The notes beneath the pieces were generated by a model. That model saw only the letters and a program-made list of their open reading frames with translations. It was not told the origin of the DNA and did no database searches. This document shows positions 19,286 through 27,902 of a stretch of DNA of 64,000 bases, one piece after another. A program made the position numbers and the translations under genes. The first letter of the stretch is position 1, and each line of letters starts with the position of its first letter. Location of the stretch: NCBI RefSeq assembly GCF_002135205.1, contig NZ_NEFZ01000005.1, positions 124,001 through 188,000 of the forward strand, written 5' to 3'. Origin of the DNA: Acinetobacter sp. ANC 4204 (GTDB lineage: Bacteria > Pseudomonadota > Gammaproteobacteria > Pseudomonadales > Moraxellaceae).

Positions 19286-19416
19286 TTCTTTTTATCATAG
19301 CAAATATCAAAGTATGATCAATATTTAAACATTTTATCAACATTTTCAGAGCACATCGCTCATATCCTCCACGAGTTAAAAAGGAGTGTATGAGCGATCA
19401 ATAAGTGAAGAAGCCA

Positions 19417-19932
19417 TTACTTGGCTGGGGTTATTCTCTGTTGCTGGATATTCTGTTGAATCCCTTGCATAAAGTTATGGTCAATTTGCCCAATCGAAAT
19501 TTGCTCGCGGGCTGTTTGTACATTGGTTGCATTGCGATCAATACCAAACGGCTGCAACATAATATATAAACCTTCAGTCGGGTTGGAGGACTGTAAACCT
19601 GCAGCAATATTCAAAACATGCTCACGTAATAGCGGAGGTACAGAGTTCAAATCTGCAGTAACTGCGGGTGGTAAAATATCCACATTTTGAGTGATGGTCG
19701 GATCGACCACAAAAGATTGTGCATCACCCTGTAATTGGATGATCCGATGCTGTAAAGCTTTACGAATATTTTCGTCTTGTTGGTACGGAATGACACCCGT
19801 TTCGGCACGAAGTTCTGATTCTGCCATAGTCTTAAAGGTAGGAAGGCTAACAATATCACCATTAGCTTTAGCCACAGTCGGCATAAAAATAAAAGCACAA
19901 CAAACGATAGGAAGAGAATGTAAAAATTTCAT
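19417..19932 (-). CDS. Exported hypothetical protein
   Basis: From the ATG at 19932 the protein has 171 residues with a clear signal peptide (MKFLHSLPIVCCAFIFMPTVAKA, cut after AKA). The mature part is soluble and Gln/Ile-rich, with no recognised domain. A longer frame reaches 20013 but would bury the signal peptide, so the internal start is preferred. Likely periplasmic. Confidence 0.65.
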   Translation of the reverse strand: MKFLHSLPIVCCAFIFMPTVAKANGDIVSLPTFKTMAESELRAETGVIPYQQDENIRKALQHRIIQLQGDAQSFVVDPTITQNVDILPPAVTADLNSVPPLLREHVLNIAAGLQSSNPTEGLYIMLQPFGIDRNATNVQTAREQISIGQIDHNFMQGIQQNIQQQRITPAK

Positions 19933-20168
19933 AAAACAATCCCAAAAAATAAGAGATATAAAAAGGCAGATGCATAGCATCACCAGCACCTCTATTGTAT
20001 ATTTTTCGTCCATTATGCAGCAGCATTGTCAGATAAACGGTACAAATCAACATTGTCCTTATAATATGGCTGCGAAGATCTGCTGGCTTTTTTCATGTGT
20101 TTTGCTTTAAATTTTAGAACTCACCCCCATCATTTTTTTAATTGCTTTTTACTATTTTGAGAAATTCC

Positions 20169-20858
20169 ATGCGTGTAGATATTTGGTCAGATGTTGTTTG
20201 CCCCTTTTGCTATATTGGCAAAAAACGCTTAGAAGCTGCAGCTGAACAAGCAGGTGTTGAACTAGAAGTCCACTGGCATAGTTTTGAACTCGACCCTGAA
20301 GCGCCAACACGCCAAGAAATATCAAACTCAGAACGTCTTGCACAAAAATATGGTCGTACTGTTGCTGAAGTTGAAGAAATGCAGCGAAATATTGCAGCGA
20401 TGGCTGCCGAAGAAGGAATTGAATTTAACTGGGAAAACGCTAACTCAGGCAATACCTTTAACGCCCACCGTATTATTCACTTGGCACAAAGTCGTGGCTT
20501 GGGCAATGAAGCAGAGGAAGCCTTTTTCTATAGTTATATGACACAAGGTCTCCCAATTGGCGAACGTGAAACCATTGAAGATGTCGCATCCCGAATTGGC
20601 TTAAGCCCTGTTGAAGTGGATGATGTGCTGGATTCTGACGAATATGCAGATTTCGTTAAATTTGACCAAGAAGTAGCACGTGAACAACTCAAGGTGACGG
20701 GCGTTCCGTTTTTTGTATTCGATCAACGTGTCGCTTTAGCGGGTGCTCAACCCCGTGAAGTATTCCTACAAGTCTTAGAAAAAGCGCAAGCACCTGCTGA
20801 GCAACAAGAGCAAGCAGCACAGTGTACAGACGACTCGTGTGAAACACCCAAACCATAA
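20169..20858 (+). CDS. DsbA-family oxidoreductase, FrnE-like
   Basis: From the ATG at 20169 the protein has 229 residues with a thioredoxin-fold DsbA domain. The active site CPFC is at the start (WSDVVCPFCYIGKKRLE) and the cis-proline loop is KVTGVPFFVFDQ. There is no signal peptide, so it is cytoplasmic, as for FrnE/HCCA-isomerase-like DsbA proteins. These are dithiol oxidoreductases, some linked to polyketide metabolism or oxidative stress. The C-terminal tail carries two further cysteines (QCTDDSCETPKP), as in Deinococcus FrnE, which has a second CX4C motif. Confidence 0.85.
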   Translation: MRVDIWSDVVCPFCYIGKKRLEAAAEQAGVELEVHWHSFELDPEAPTRQEISNSERLAQKYGRTVAEVEEMQRNIAAMAAEEGIEFNWENANSGNTFNAHRIIHLAQSRGLGNEAEEAFFYSYMTQGLPIGERETIEDVASRIGLSPVEVDDVLDSDEYADFVKFDQEVAREQLKVTGVPFFVFDQRVALAGAQPREVFLQVLEKAQAPAEQQEQAAQCTDDSCETPKP

Positions 20859-20903
20859 TTCAAGCCCTGTAGCGATGTTTTAAAAGCGCCTATAGTTAAA
20901 ATC

Positions 20904-20932
20904 AAAAAATCCCCATACTTTGGGGATTTTTT
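20904..20932. terminator. Bidirectional terminator
   Basis: AAAAATCCCC / GGGGATTTTT stem with a 7-nt loop and flanking A/T runs, between the convergent FrnE-like and dodecin genes. Confidence 0.88.
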
Positions 20933-20958
20933 ATAGGTTAATGCGGTTCGCTGTGGCT

Positions 20959-21159
20959 TTAATCGACCAAGAAACTAATTTTAAGATTGACCCGATACTC
21001 TACAATTTTATTGTCCTTCACCACCACTTTCTGCTCATTAATCCAAGCACCCTGCACATTCTTTACCGTCTCAGTGACTTTGGCGATACCTGTCTGGATG
21101 GCATCTTCAAAACTCTTTACGCTGCTCGAATTGACTTCTACCACTTTTGCAATGGCCAT
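20959..21159 (-). CDS. Dodecin flavin-binding protein
   Basis: A 66-residue protein with the dodecin pattern: AIAKVVEVNSSSVKSFEDAI, VQGAWINEQKVVVKDNKIVEY and RVNLKISFLVD. Dodecins form hollow 12-mers that bind and store flavins. The tryptophan that stacks on the flavin is present in GAWI. Length is normal. Confidence 0.92.
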   Translation of the reverse strand: MAIAKVVEVNSSSVKSFEDAIQTGIAKVTETVKNVQGAWINEQKVVVKDNKIVEYRVNLKISFLVD

Positions 21160-21618
21160 GGGTTCATCCTCTGATTTTTTTGTTTTGGTTTTCCATCATA
21201 GGTGATTTTTTATACAAGATTGGATTGATTAAACATTCCACAGCAAAAACTTACGTAGTGCACACAATAGGCTTTCCACCTATTGATGATTATTTGATCA
21301 AACAATCATGTAGTTCAAGGGCCTTTCCGCTGTGATTTTGAGCAAAAAAGAGCACATCACGCATGCCTGTACTCAATTTGAAAATTTAGATTTTCACTTT
21401 TAATTTAAATAGCTTAGCGATAGATCAAAAACTCAAAAACCGACTAGAGTATTTATTCTAATTCATTGTTTTTTAATGATAAATGAACTCACCATTCATC
21501 TTTTTTCAAACTTTAGCTCCGCTAAAACTGTTCATTTTTTGATATTATTCATGCGAAATTTATCTTTTTTTAACCTCCCAGTCTCTTTCGAGACTTCCTT
21601 TTCCATCGAGGAAATATC
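21160..21618. other. 458-bp intergenic region
   Basis: It lies between the divergent dodecin and small-exported-protein genes. No open frame with good coding character, no tRNA and no strong hairpin is seen. It must contain the promoters for both genes, but none stands out at standard spacing. Confidence 0.4.
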
Positions 21619-21780
21619 ATGAACGCTCTTAAGTATACTTTGGCTGTTGCTGTAATCGCTCTTTCTGCAACTGTATCTGCACAAGTAGTTTATACCCCAA
21701 GCTTTCCTGTAAAAAAACCAGTAAAAGCACAAACGGCAACTGCTCAGGCACCTGCCGAAGCACCCCATCAAGAAGCTTAA
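21619..21780 (+). CDS. Small exported protein, 53 residues
   Basis: A short gene with strong signals. A GAGGAAAT ribosome binding site lies 4 bp before the ATG at 21619. The protein begins with a typical signal peptide (MNALKYTLAVAVIALSATVSA, cut after VSA). About 32 mature residues are rich in Ala/Pro/Lys/Gln (VYTPSFPVKKPVKAQ...). A strong terminator follows within 20 bp. Likely periplasmic or secreted; the function is unknown. Small Ala/Pro proteins of this type are common in Acinetobacter. Confidence 0.75.
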   Translation: MNALKYTLAVAVIALSATVSAQVVYTPSFPVKKPVKAQTATAQAPAEAPHQEA

Positions 21781-21798
21781 TTCTTGTAAAATTAAATA

Positions 21799-21830
21799 AA
21801 AAATAGGCAATTTATATTGCCTATTTTTTT
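21799..21830 (+). terminator. Terminator of the small exported protein gene
   Basis: ATAGGCAAT / ATTGCCTAT stem with a TTAT loop, then seven T. Confidence 0.9.
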
Positions 21831-22048
21831 GCCTAAAAAGGTTAATAACTGACAAAAATTTTCAAATATTTAGCATCTAGATCAAAAATATTTAGAATGA
21901 TCTGTGTTTTAATCGAAGTTATTTACATTTTTTACAACATTTTTCTCGTATAGGATATGCAATAGTTTTTGCCTATTTAAGATTTTCTAATTATGATCAA
22001 AAAGAATACTAAACCGTAAAACCAAAACTAAATGCCTTCTTAGACCAT

Positions 22049-22234
22049 ATGCCTATGCAAAATTTACAAGCTTTAATTCAAGGTCGTATTTCTCCACAAA
22101 CTATTGATCCAGATCAATTGATTGCTCTAGCAAAGCAGTACACACAGCCAACTTCAGCCGAATATAAATTACTTGAACTTGCACTCAATATGATTTTAGC
22201 AAGTTATTTGGAACAAGCACAAAAACAACTTTAG
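22049..22234 (+). CDS. Small hypothetical protein
   Basis: A 61-residue mostly helical protein (MQNLQALIQGRISPQTIDPDQLIALAK...). It ends 10 bp before the next gene on the same strand, so the two are probably co-transcribed. ATG at 22049 or 22055 could be the start. No known domain is recognised. Confidence 0.6.
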   Translation: MPMQNLQALIQGRISPQTIDPDQLIALAKQYTQPTSAEYKLLELALNMILASYLEQAQKQL

Positions 22235-22244
22235 AGCTCAGCAC

Positions 22245-23969
22245 ATGAAAGCAATCGAAAAAGCACTGCTGATCAAAGAACTGCATCAATTGATTGACGG
22301 TTTGGAACATCAGCATTTGTCTTTTTTTGAAATTGCGCGCTCAAAAAAACGCATTCGTGAAATCTTTGCCCGTTGTGATGAGCCCATTTTTCACAAACAA
22401 CTCGAAGCCTATAAAGCCCTCACTCAACCTCAAGCTACGGCCGAACACTGGTTACAGCAGAGCCCATATCGACATTTATATGTTGGTCTTTTTCAGTATG
22501 AATCTGCCCTTAGCAGTGCTTTGAAACAACAACAACATTTTGCATGGGGCGTTTTATATAAATCGGGTTTAGGTTGGCAAATTAGCTTTCAAGATGCTTC
22601 AACTCATGTGTATAACAGCCCTTGGTTTTCAAAGTTTAAAGAGGTTTACCAATGGTTGATTGATCATTCACCAGTCGATCAGCAATTGAATATGATGGAG
22701 CCTATTCCAACGACGCTGAGTACACACAGTACTGAAGTGCCGAAGAGTTTTATTTCGACCACAGAAGTTGCAGAAGTTGCAGAAGTTGCAGAAGTTGCAG
22801 AAGTTGCAGAAGTTGCAGAAGTTGCAGAAGTTGCAGAAGTTGCAGAAGTTGCAGAAGTTGCAGAAGTTGCAGAAGTTGCAGAAGTTGCAGAAGTTGCAGA
22901 AGTTGCAGAAGTTGCAGAAGTTGCAGAAGTTGCAGAAGTTGCAGAAGTTGCAGAAGTTGCAGAAGTTAATCCCTTTATAACGCCCGCTGCAATAGCATCT
23001 AACACAACAAATCATGTGGTAGATCTTGAACACGCAGCTATTTCTAAATCTTTTGTGTTTTCTGATATTGAGCTTTTAGATTCTTCAACAGTCGATATAT
23101 CTGTAACACGGTCTCAGGAGCCTCAGAGCCCCTCTATTAAGCCTTTAGCTACATCAGCTCGACTCGATGTGCCAACTATTGTGCCTGAGCCAAATGCGGA
23201 ATCATCTAAACGCCTTCTAAACTCTGAAATATCATCAACAGCATCGCCAGGTACACTGCCTACACAGATCCATCTTGGTCAGTATCAAGCGCAATTGCTT
23301 GAATTAGATCAGACCCACTTAGACCCAAAACTATATCGTCTAGACATTTCGGTGCAGACTGATATCAGCCAAAATGTCGACTTGCTCCTCTACTCTGACC
23401 AACTGGATCATTGGTCTGACTATCCGATTTATCTGGCTGAACAAACCAGTCTACAGGGACGTTTTATTAAGTATTTGGCGCTATTCGGTGTTGATAGTTC
23501 TGCTCAAGCCGTTCGCCTGAGCCAACAATTTGCACAAAGCAATCATCATCAATTGGCAGCCATCCGTGAAATTGAGTGGGAGAAATTACAGGGTCATGTA
23601 CATGATGTATTTTCTATTTTTCAAGTGTATACCCAGCAAGCCAAACTGGTCTGGCATATCGAAAATTATCATCCCTTTATTTTGGCGGATCTGCTGAATA
23701 GTCGTAAATTTATTCAGTTTGAAGAAAGCTCTGCAGACCTCAATACCCCTATTTTAGTACTTAAAGAACGACAAAAAATTCGGGTCATTCATGGCCAAAG
23801 ACGTGTCGAGCTCTCACGCACTGAGATCGCCTACCCTTGTTTAGTCTTAGACCGCCAGCACGGGGTCAGTTGGCAACTGATTCAAAATACAATTTCGACT
23901 TTAGCTGAGCCGATTACGGTATTTCAATTATTTGATTCTATTCAAAAACAACTCACCAACGAGTTGTAG
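22245..23969 (+). CDS. Hypothetical protein with a long EVA tandem repeat
   Basis: A 574-residue protein with three parts. The helical N-terminal domain (about 1-165) is probably soluble. A linker at residues 174-241 is made entirely of the tripeptide Glu-Val-Ala repeated about 22 times. The C-terminal domain (about 320-574) contains TPILVLKERQKIRVIHGQRR followed by ELSRTEIAYPCLVLD; the GQRR at 517-520 and what follows recall the GERR box of ParB/Srx-fold proteins, a weak similarity. No signal peptide or membrane helix. It is probably in an operon with the 61-residue gene and perhaps the next gene. The function is unknown. Confidence 0.65.
   Translation: MKAIEKALLIKELHQLIDGLEHQHLSFFEIARSKKRIREIFARCDEPIFHKQLEAYKALTQPQATAEHWLQQSPYRHLYVGLFQYESALSSALKQQQHFAWGVLYKSGLGWQISFQDASTHVYNSPWFSKFKEVYQWLIDHSPVDQQLNMMEPIPTTLSTHSTEVPKSFISTTEVAEVAEVAEVAEVAEVAEVAEVAEVAEVAEVAEVAEVAEVAEVAEVAEVAEVAEVAEVAEVAEVAEVNPFITPAAIASNTTNHVVDLEHAAISKSFVFSDIELLDSSTVDISVTRSQEPQSPSIKPLATSARLDVPTIVPEPNAESSKRLLNSEISSTASPGTLPTQIHLGQYQAQLLELDQTHLDPKLYRLDISVQTDISQNVDLLLYSDQLDHWSDYPIYLAEQTSLQGRFIKYLALFGVDSSAQAVRLSQQFAQSNHHQLAAIREIEWEKLQGHVHDVFSIFQVYTQQAKLVWHIENYHPFILADLLNSRKFIQFEESSADLNTPILVLKERQKIRVIHGQRRVELSRTEIAYPCLVLDRQHGVSWQLIQNTISTLAEPITVFQLFDSIQKQLTNEL
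22764..22967 (+). repeat. 9-bp tandem repeat, 22 full copies of GAAGTTGCA
   Basis: Twenty-two identical copies (22764-22961) plus a partial GAAGTT, without a single mismatch. The perfect identity implies recent expansion or homogenisation by slipped-strand pairing. The unit is three codons, so changes in copy number alter linker length but do not shift the frame. Confidence 0.98.
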
Positions 23970-24046
23970 AGTTTTGTATTTTCTACTTGTGTTCTTACGT
24001 GAAATTTACAACACTAAAACATCGAAGAACAATAAAGTACGAAAGC

Positions 24047-25198
24047 ATGCAAAGAACTCGACATGTTAGCCCCATCTCTTTATTTTTCTGCCTAAGTTTA
24101 GGTACATGCGTCAACGTGGCTTGGGCGGAAAGCAATACAGATAGCACCCAACATTTCGTGCCACCTCATGATGTGGCTGAAATTGACCAAATTGCGTCTC
24201 CTCCTAAAGGGAGTGGACTTTTATATCAAATTCCACAGTGGATTGATTCACTTCCTACGCTCTTACCCGAAGAGTCTGACGAAGTAATTGTGCCCACCAC
24301 CGACGTGACTGAAGAGCGAACTTGGGTTGACCGCCAACAAAAAGGCGTTCGGAATTGGGCAGATAAAACTGCAACCCAAATTGATGACTGGTTTGGAGAC
24401 ACGGATCCCAATAAACCAGCCACAGCAACTCTACGGATTTTGGTCGATAACCGCTGGAATAAACATGATGAATACGATGTAAAACCACGTATTCGAGGAC
24501 GAATCAAACTTCCCACTTTAGAAAATAAACTGAGTGTGGTGTTTGGAGATGACTCTCTGGATAACGAACTGCAAAACAATGTGGCGATTACCAATGAAAA
24601 CCCACCAAGTGCAGACAACGATAAATCCTTCGACCGTCGACAAACCCGTGATGCCAATAGCTCACTTGCTTTAAGGTGGTCTCAACTGTCAGATCGTTTG
24701 CCTTTTGACACTGATTTCGACTTAGGGGTACGTTCAGGCGATGATATTTATGCACGTGTTGAACTCTCTAAGGAATGGAAACTGGACAATGATTTCCGTG
24801 CCTATGCAGAACAAATTTACCGCTATGGCATCGACAGTGAAAATTATTTAAGAACGAACTTAGAGTTGACGCATGCCCGCCCAGATCAGGCTTTTTTATC
24901 CAACCAATTCAGCCTGACCTATGCAGATGAGCAGGATGATGACCTCACTTGGGACAACTATAGCTTTAGACAGCATCAATTCTTTCATGGTAATCGTTTT
25001 AACTACGGTCTCTACACAGGTGGATACTATAATGACGATGACTTAAGGTTGAATAGATGGGGGCCTTTTGTATCATGGCGCCAACCGTTCTTACGTGAAT
25101 GGTTTTATATCCAAGGGGATTTAAACTACTTTAATGATAAACGTGAAGACCGAAGTCATTACCTCAGTGCCTTAGTTCGTTTTGAGGCACTTTTTTAG
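24047..25198 (+). CDS. Putative outer-membrane protein of unknown function
   Basis: From the ATG at 24047 the protein has 383 residues with a signal peptide (about 1-28, cut after VAWA). The mature part is rich in Asp/Asn/Arg/Trp/Tyr with alternating strands (DFDLGVRSGDDIYARVEL..., FNYGLYTGGYYNDDDL...). It ends in a terminal Phe (ALVRFEALF), the hallmark of beta-barrel outer-membrane proteins recognised by BamA. It lies 77 bp downstream of the EVA-repeat gene on the same strand. A longer frame from a TTG at 23987 is not favoured because it hides the signal peptide. Confidence 0.65.
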   Translation: MQRTRHVSPISLFFCLSLGTCVNVAWAESNTDSTQHFVPPHDVAEIDQIASPPKGSGLLYQIPQWIDSLPTLLPEESDEVIVPTTDVTEERTWVDRQQKGVRNWADKTATQIDDWFGDTDPNKPATATLRILVDNRWNKHDEYDVKPRIRGRIKLPTLENKLSVVFGDDSLDNELQNNVAITNENPPSADNDKSFDRRQTRDANSSLALRWSQLSDRLPFDTDFDLGVRSGDDIYARVELSKEWKLDNDFRAYAEQIYRYGIDSENYLRTNLELTHARPDQAFLSNQFSLTYADEQDDDLTWDNYSFRQHQFFHGNRFNYGLYTGGYYNDDDLRLNRWGPFVSWRQPFLREWFYIQGDLNYFNDKREDRSHYLSALVRFEALF

Positions 25199-25224
25199 TC
25201 TAATGCTGAATCTTTAAACACAAC

Positions 25225-25250
25225 TGTGGATAAGTCCAAACTTATCCACG
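25225..25250. promoter_or_regulatory. Two inverted DnaA-box-like sites
   Basis: TGTGGATAA at 25225-25233 is an exact DnaA box on the minus strand (TTATCCACA). TTATCCACG at 25242-25250 differs from consensus at one base on the plus strand. They also form an 11-bp near-perfect inverted repeat with an 8-bp or shorter loop. The region lies between two converging genes. Confidence 0.5.
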
Positions 25251-25330
25251 GATACCCACACCATGTGATTTCCCACAGATTGAGTCGAGTTCAGAATGCC
25301 TTGAAGTCTCTATATTCGATTCATTGACAT

Positions 25331-25362
25331 AAAAAAGCCTATCTTAGAGATAGGCTTTTTTT
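25331..25362. terminator. Bidirectional terminator downstream of htpG
   Basis: AAAAAAGCCTATCT / AGATAGGCTTTTTT around a very short loop, 16 bp after the htpG stop on the minus strand. Confidence 0.92.
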
Positions 25363-25377
25363 AAAACATGTCATGCT

Positions 25378-27297
25378 TTACTGAAGCAATAAACTGTTAA
25401 TCCGTTTTACATATTCAGCAGGGTCATCTGGTAAGCCCCCTTCTGCAATCACGGCTTGATCAAAAATCACATTGGCTAAATCATCAAACTGTGTCGAGCC
25501 TTCCAACTTTTTCACTAGCGGATGTTCAGGATTGATCTCTAAAATCGGTTTAGACTCAGGTACAGCCTGTCCTGCTTGTTTCAACATACGAATCAGTTGT
25601 GGTGAAAGCTCCCCCTCACCAGTGACCAAACAAGCAGGTGAATCGACCAGACGTGTAGTCACACGTACTTCTTTGGTCTTGGTTTTCAATGAATCAGACA
25701 GTTTTTCAACCACAGGCTTGAATTGTTCTGCCGCTGCTTCAAGTGCTTTTTTCTCTTCAGCATCTTGTAAATCACCTAGGTCAACAGCGCCTTTCGCCAC
25801 GTTTTGCAGTGGTGTACCATCAAACTCATGGACAAACTCCATTGCCCATTCATCGACACGGTCTGCCATAAGCAGAACTTCAATGCCTTTTTTCTTAAAT
25901 AACTCCAGTTGTGGTGAGTTCTTCGCGGCATTAAGACTGTCTGCGGTCACATAGTAAATGGCTTTTTGCCCGTCTTGCATACGTGCTTTATAGTCCGCAA
26001 ATGATGTGGTCACCGCATCATTGTTTGAAGTTGGGAAGCGGAGTAATTTTAAAATACGCTCACGGTTACCAAAGTCTTCGCCCAAGCCTTCTTTCAACAC
26101 TGAACCAAATTCACTATAGAAAGTTTTAAACTTCTCTTGATCTGTTTCATCTTCCGATTTCGCTAAACCATCCAGCATAGTCAATACACGACGTGCATTA
26201 CCTTCTCGAATGGTTTTTACATCACGGCTTTCTTGCAACAGCTCACGACTCACATTTAGTGGTAAGTCCGCACTGTCCACCACACCTTGTACAAAGCGCA
26301 AATAGTTTGGAATCAAGTTATCCGCATCATCCATAATAAAGACACGTTTCACATAGAGCTTAATTCCTGCTTTGGCTTCACGAGTAAAAATATTGGCTGC
26401 TGCTTTGCTGGGTACATACAACAGTTGCGTATATTCAGTGCTACCTTCAACCCGATTATGCGCCCACGCTAACGGAGCTTCAAAGTCATGACTCAAGTTC
26501 TTATAAAAGTCGATGTACTGCTCTTCAGTGACTTCATTTTTATTGCGTGTCCAGAGTGCGCTAGCTGAGTTAATCGCTTCCCACTCATCCGTTTTCACAT
26601 ACTGACCCGGTTTTGCTTCTTCACCTTCGACAGCTTCTTCTTGCTGCCAAACCTCTTTTTGCATCTCAATCGGCAGACTAATGTGATCCGAGTATTTATT
26701 GATAATTTGTTTGACTTTATAAGACTGTAAATAATCCAACGCATCTTCACGCAGATGTAAAATAATGTCCGTACCACGGCTATCTTTGTGAATTTGCTCG
26801 ACTTCAAACTCACCTGTACCTGCACTAACCCAACGTACAGCATGATCCGCATCCACACCCGCACGGCGTGATTCAACAGTAATTTTATCCGCCACAATAA
26901 AGCCTGAGTAGAAACCTACACCAAACTGACCAATCAGTTGTGCATCTGATTTCTGATCACCTGTAAGTTTCGACATAAAGTCTTTGGTTCCAGACTTGGC
27001 AATTGTACCTAGATTTTCAATCGCTTCTTGCTCCGTTAAACCGATCCCATTATCTGAAATGGTGAGAGTTTTATTGATTTCATCGAAGCTGACGCGTACA
27101 TGCAAGTCAGGGTCATTTTCATAATATTCAGGGTGATTAATACCTTCAAAGCGCAATTTGTCGCAGGCATCGGACGCATTTGAAATCAACTCACGCAGGA
27201 AAATTTCAGGATTGGAATATAGTGAATGCGTCACCAAATGTAAGAGCTGTGCTACTTCAGCTTGGAAACTATGTTTGTGCGCGTTTTGCTCGCTCAT
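25378..27297 (-). CDS. htpG: Molecular chaperone HtpG (Hsp90)
   Basis: Bacterial Hsp90, 639 residues from the ATG at 27297, which has GGAG seven bases upstream. The N-terminal GHKL ATPase domain shows [33 protein letters not shown] and [15 protein letters not shown]. The middle domain has the catalytic-loop region [17 protein letters not shown], and a C-terminal dimerisation domain follows. Length is typical. Usually heat-shock (sigma-32) controlled; no clear sigma-32 promoter was identified here. Confidence 0.97.
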   Translation of the reverse strand: MSEQNAHKHSFQAEVAQLLHLVTHSLYSNPEIFLRELISNASDACDKLRFEGINHPEYYENDPDLHVRVSFDEINKTLTISDNGIGLTEQEAIENLGTIAKSGTKDFMSKLTGDQKSDAQLIGQFGVGFYSGFIVADKITVESRRAGVDADHAVRWVSAGTGEFEVEQIHKDSRGTDIILHLREDALDYLQSYKVKQIINKYSDHISLPIEMQKEVWQQEEAVEGEEAKPGQYVKTDEWEAINSASALWTRNKNEVTEEQYIDFYKNLSHDFEAPLAWAHNRVEGSTEYTQLLYVPSKAAANIFTREAKAGIKLYVKRVFIMDDADNLIPNYLRFVQGVVDSADLPLNVSRELLQESRDVKTIREGNARRVLTMLDGLAKSEDETDQEKFKTFYSEFGSVLKEGLGEDFGNRERILKLLRFPTSNNDAVTTSFADYKARMQDGQKAIYYVTADSLNAAKNSPQLELFKKKGIEVLLMADRVDEWAMEFVHEFDGTPLQNVAKGAVDLGDLQDAEEKKALEAAAEQFKPVVEKLSDSLKTKTKEVRVTTRLVDSPACLVTGEGELSPQLIRMLKQAGQAVPESKPILEINPEHPLVKKLEGSTQFDDLANVIFDQAVIAEGGLPDDPAEYVKRINSLLLQ

Positions 27298-27396
27298 CAA
27301 TCGCTCCTTAATATATTAAGTCTTATCGAGAATGCTTAATGAATTGGAGTGAGGAATGAGTTTTTCAATAGCGACCAGTATTTTTTTTCCAATTTT

Positions 27397-27741
27397 TTAA
27401 AATGGCCCCTGACGATAAATACGATCCAAAAGAAGATCGAGCTTTTGCTGACGCATTTTATAGACATCCATTAAACAACTTTGTGATGCGCCACAGCGGT
27501 CTCGTAGGCTCAACCATTTCATCTGCTCATCTTGAATCATGCCACGCGTCCCCATTGGAACCAAACGTTTTAAAATGTTATAGGTGGTTGCCATTTTGAC
27601 ATCCGCATCATTGACTGAACGATGCTCACAAATCGCATGCTCGGTTATCGTTTGTGCCTTGTCACAATTAAAACTGGCTGCCTGAATATTGATACTCCAT
27701 GCCAAGCCACAGAGCACGGTTAGATACCGCATATATTTCAT
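27397..27741 (-). CDS. LprI/DUF1311-like exported protein
   Basis: A 114-residue protein with a signal peptide (about 1-21, cut after IQA). The mature domain has the cysteine pattern and helices of the lysozyme-inhibitor LprI/DUF1311 family: SFNCDKAQTITEHAICEHRSVNDAD, MKWLSLRDRCG and SCLMDVYKMRQQKL. Likely periplasmic. Lysozyme inhibition is known for some members only. Confidence 0.75.
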   Translation of the reverse strand: MKYMRYLTVLCGLAWSINIQAASFNCDKAQTITEHAICEHRSVNDADVKMATTYNILKRLVPMGTRGMIQDEQMKWLSLRDRCGASQSCLMDVYKMRQQKLDLLLDRIYRQGPF

Positions 27742-27853
27742 TTCTTATGACTCTCTTATTCTGCTTCAGTACATTTTATCTATGGTTTTATTTTAATACT
27801 GACTGATGGTGAGTTATTTACTCTTTCATCACTATTCAACTTTAGTCGTTGCA

Positions 27854-27884
27854 TAAAAAAACCCCATCATAGATGAGGTTCTTA
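27854..27884 (-). terminator. Terminator of ompW-like gene
   Basis: AACCTCATC / GATGGGGTT type stem followed by a T run on the minus strand, 19 bp after the stop. Confidence 0.75.
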
Positions 27885-27902
27885 AAAAGCTACTTTTGAT
27901 TA

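Noticed and set aside
21532..21855. A 107-codon minus-strand frame opposite the small exported protein
   Set aside because: It is antisense to a gene with a clear signal peptide, ribosome binding site and terminator, and its own product has no recognisable features.
22764..22967. CRISPR array
   Set aside because: Contiguous 9-bp units with no spacers, inside a coding frame, and no cas genes nearby.
22668..23033. Open frames on both strands across the 9-bp repeat (poly CNF, ATS, LQK)
   Set aside because: They exist only because the repeat unit lacks stops in several frames. The real coding frame is the one giving Glu-Val-Ala with non-repetitive sequence on both sides.
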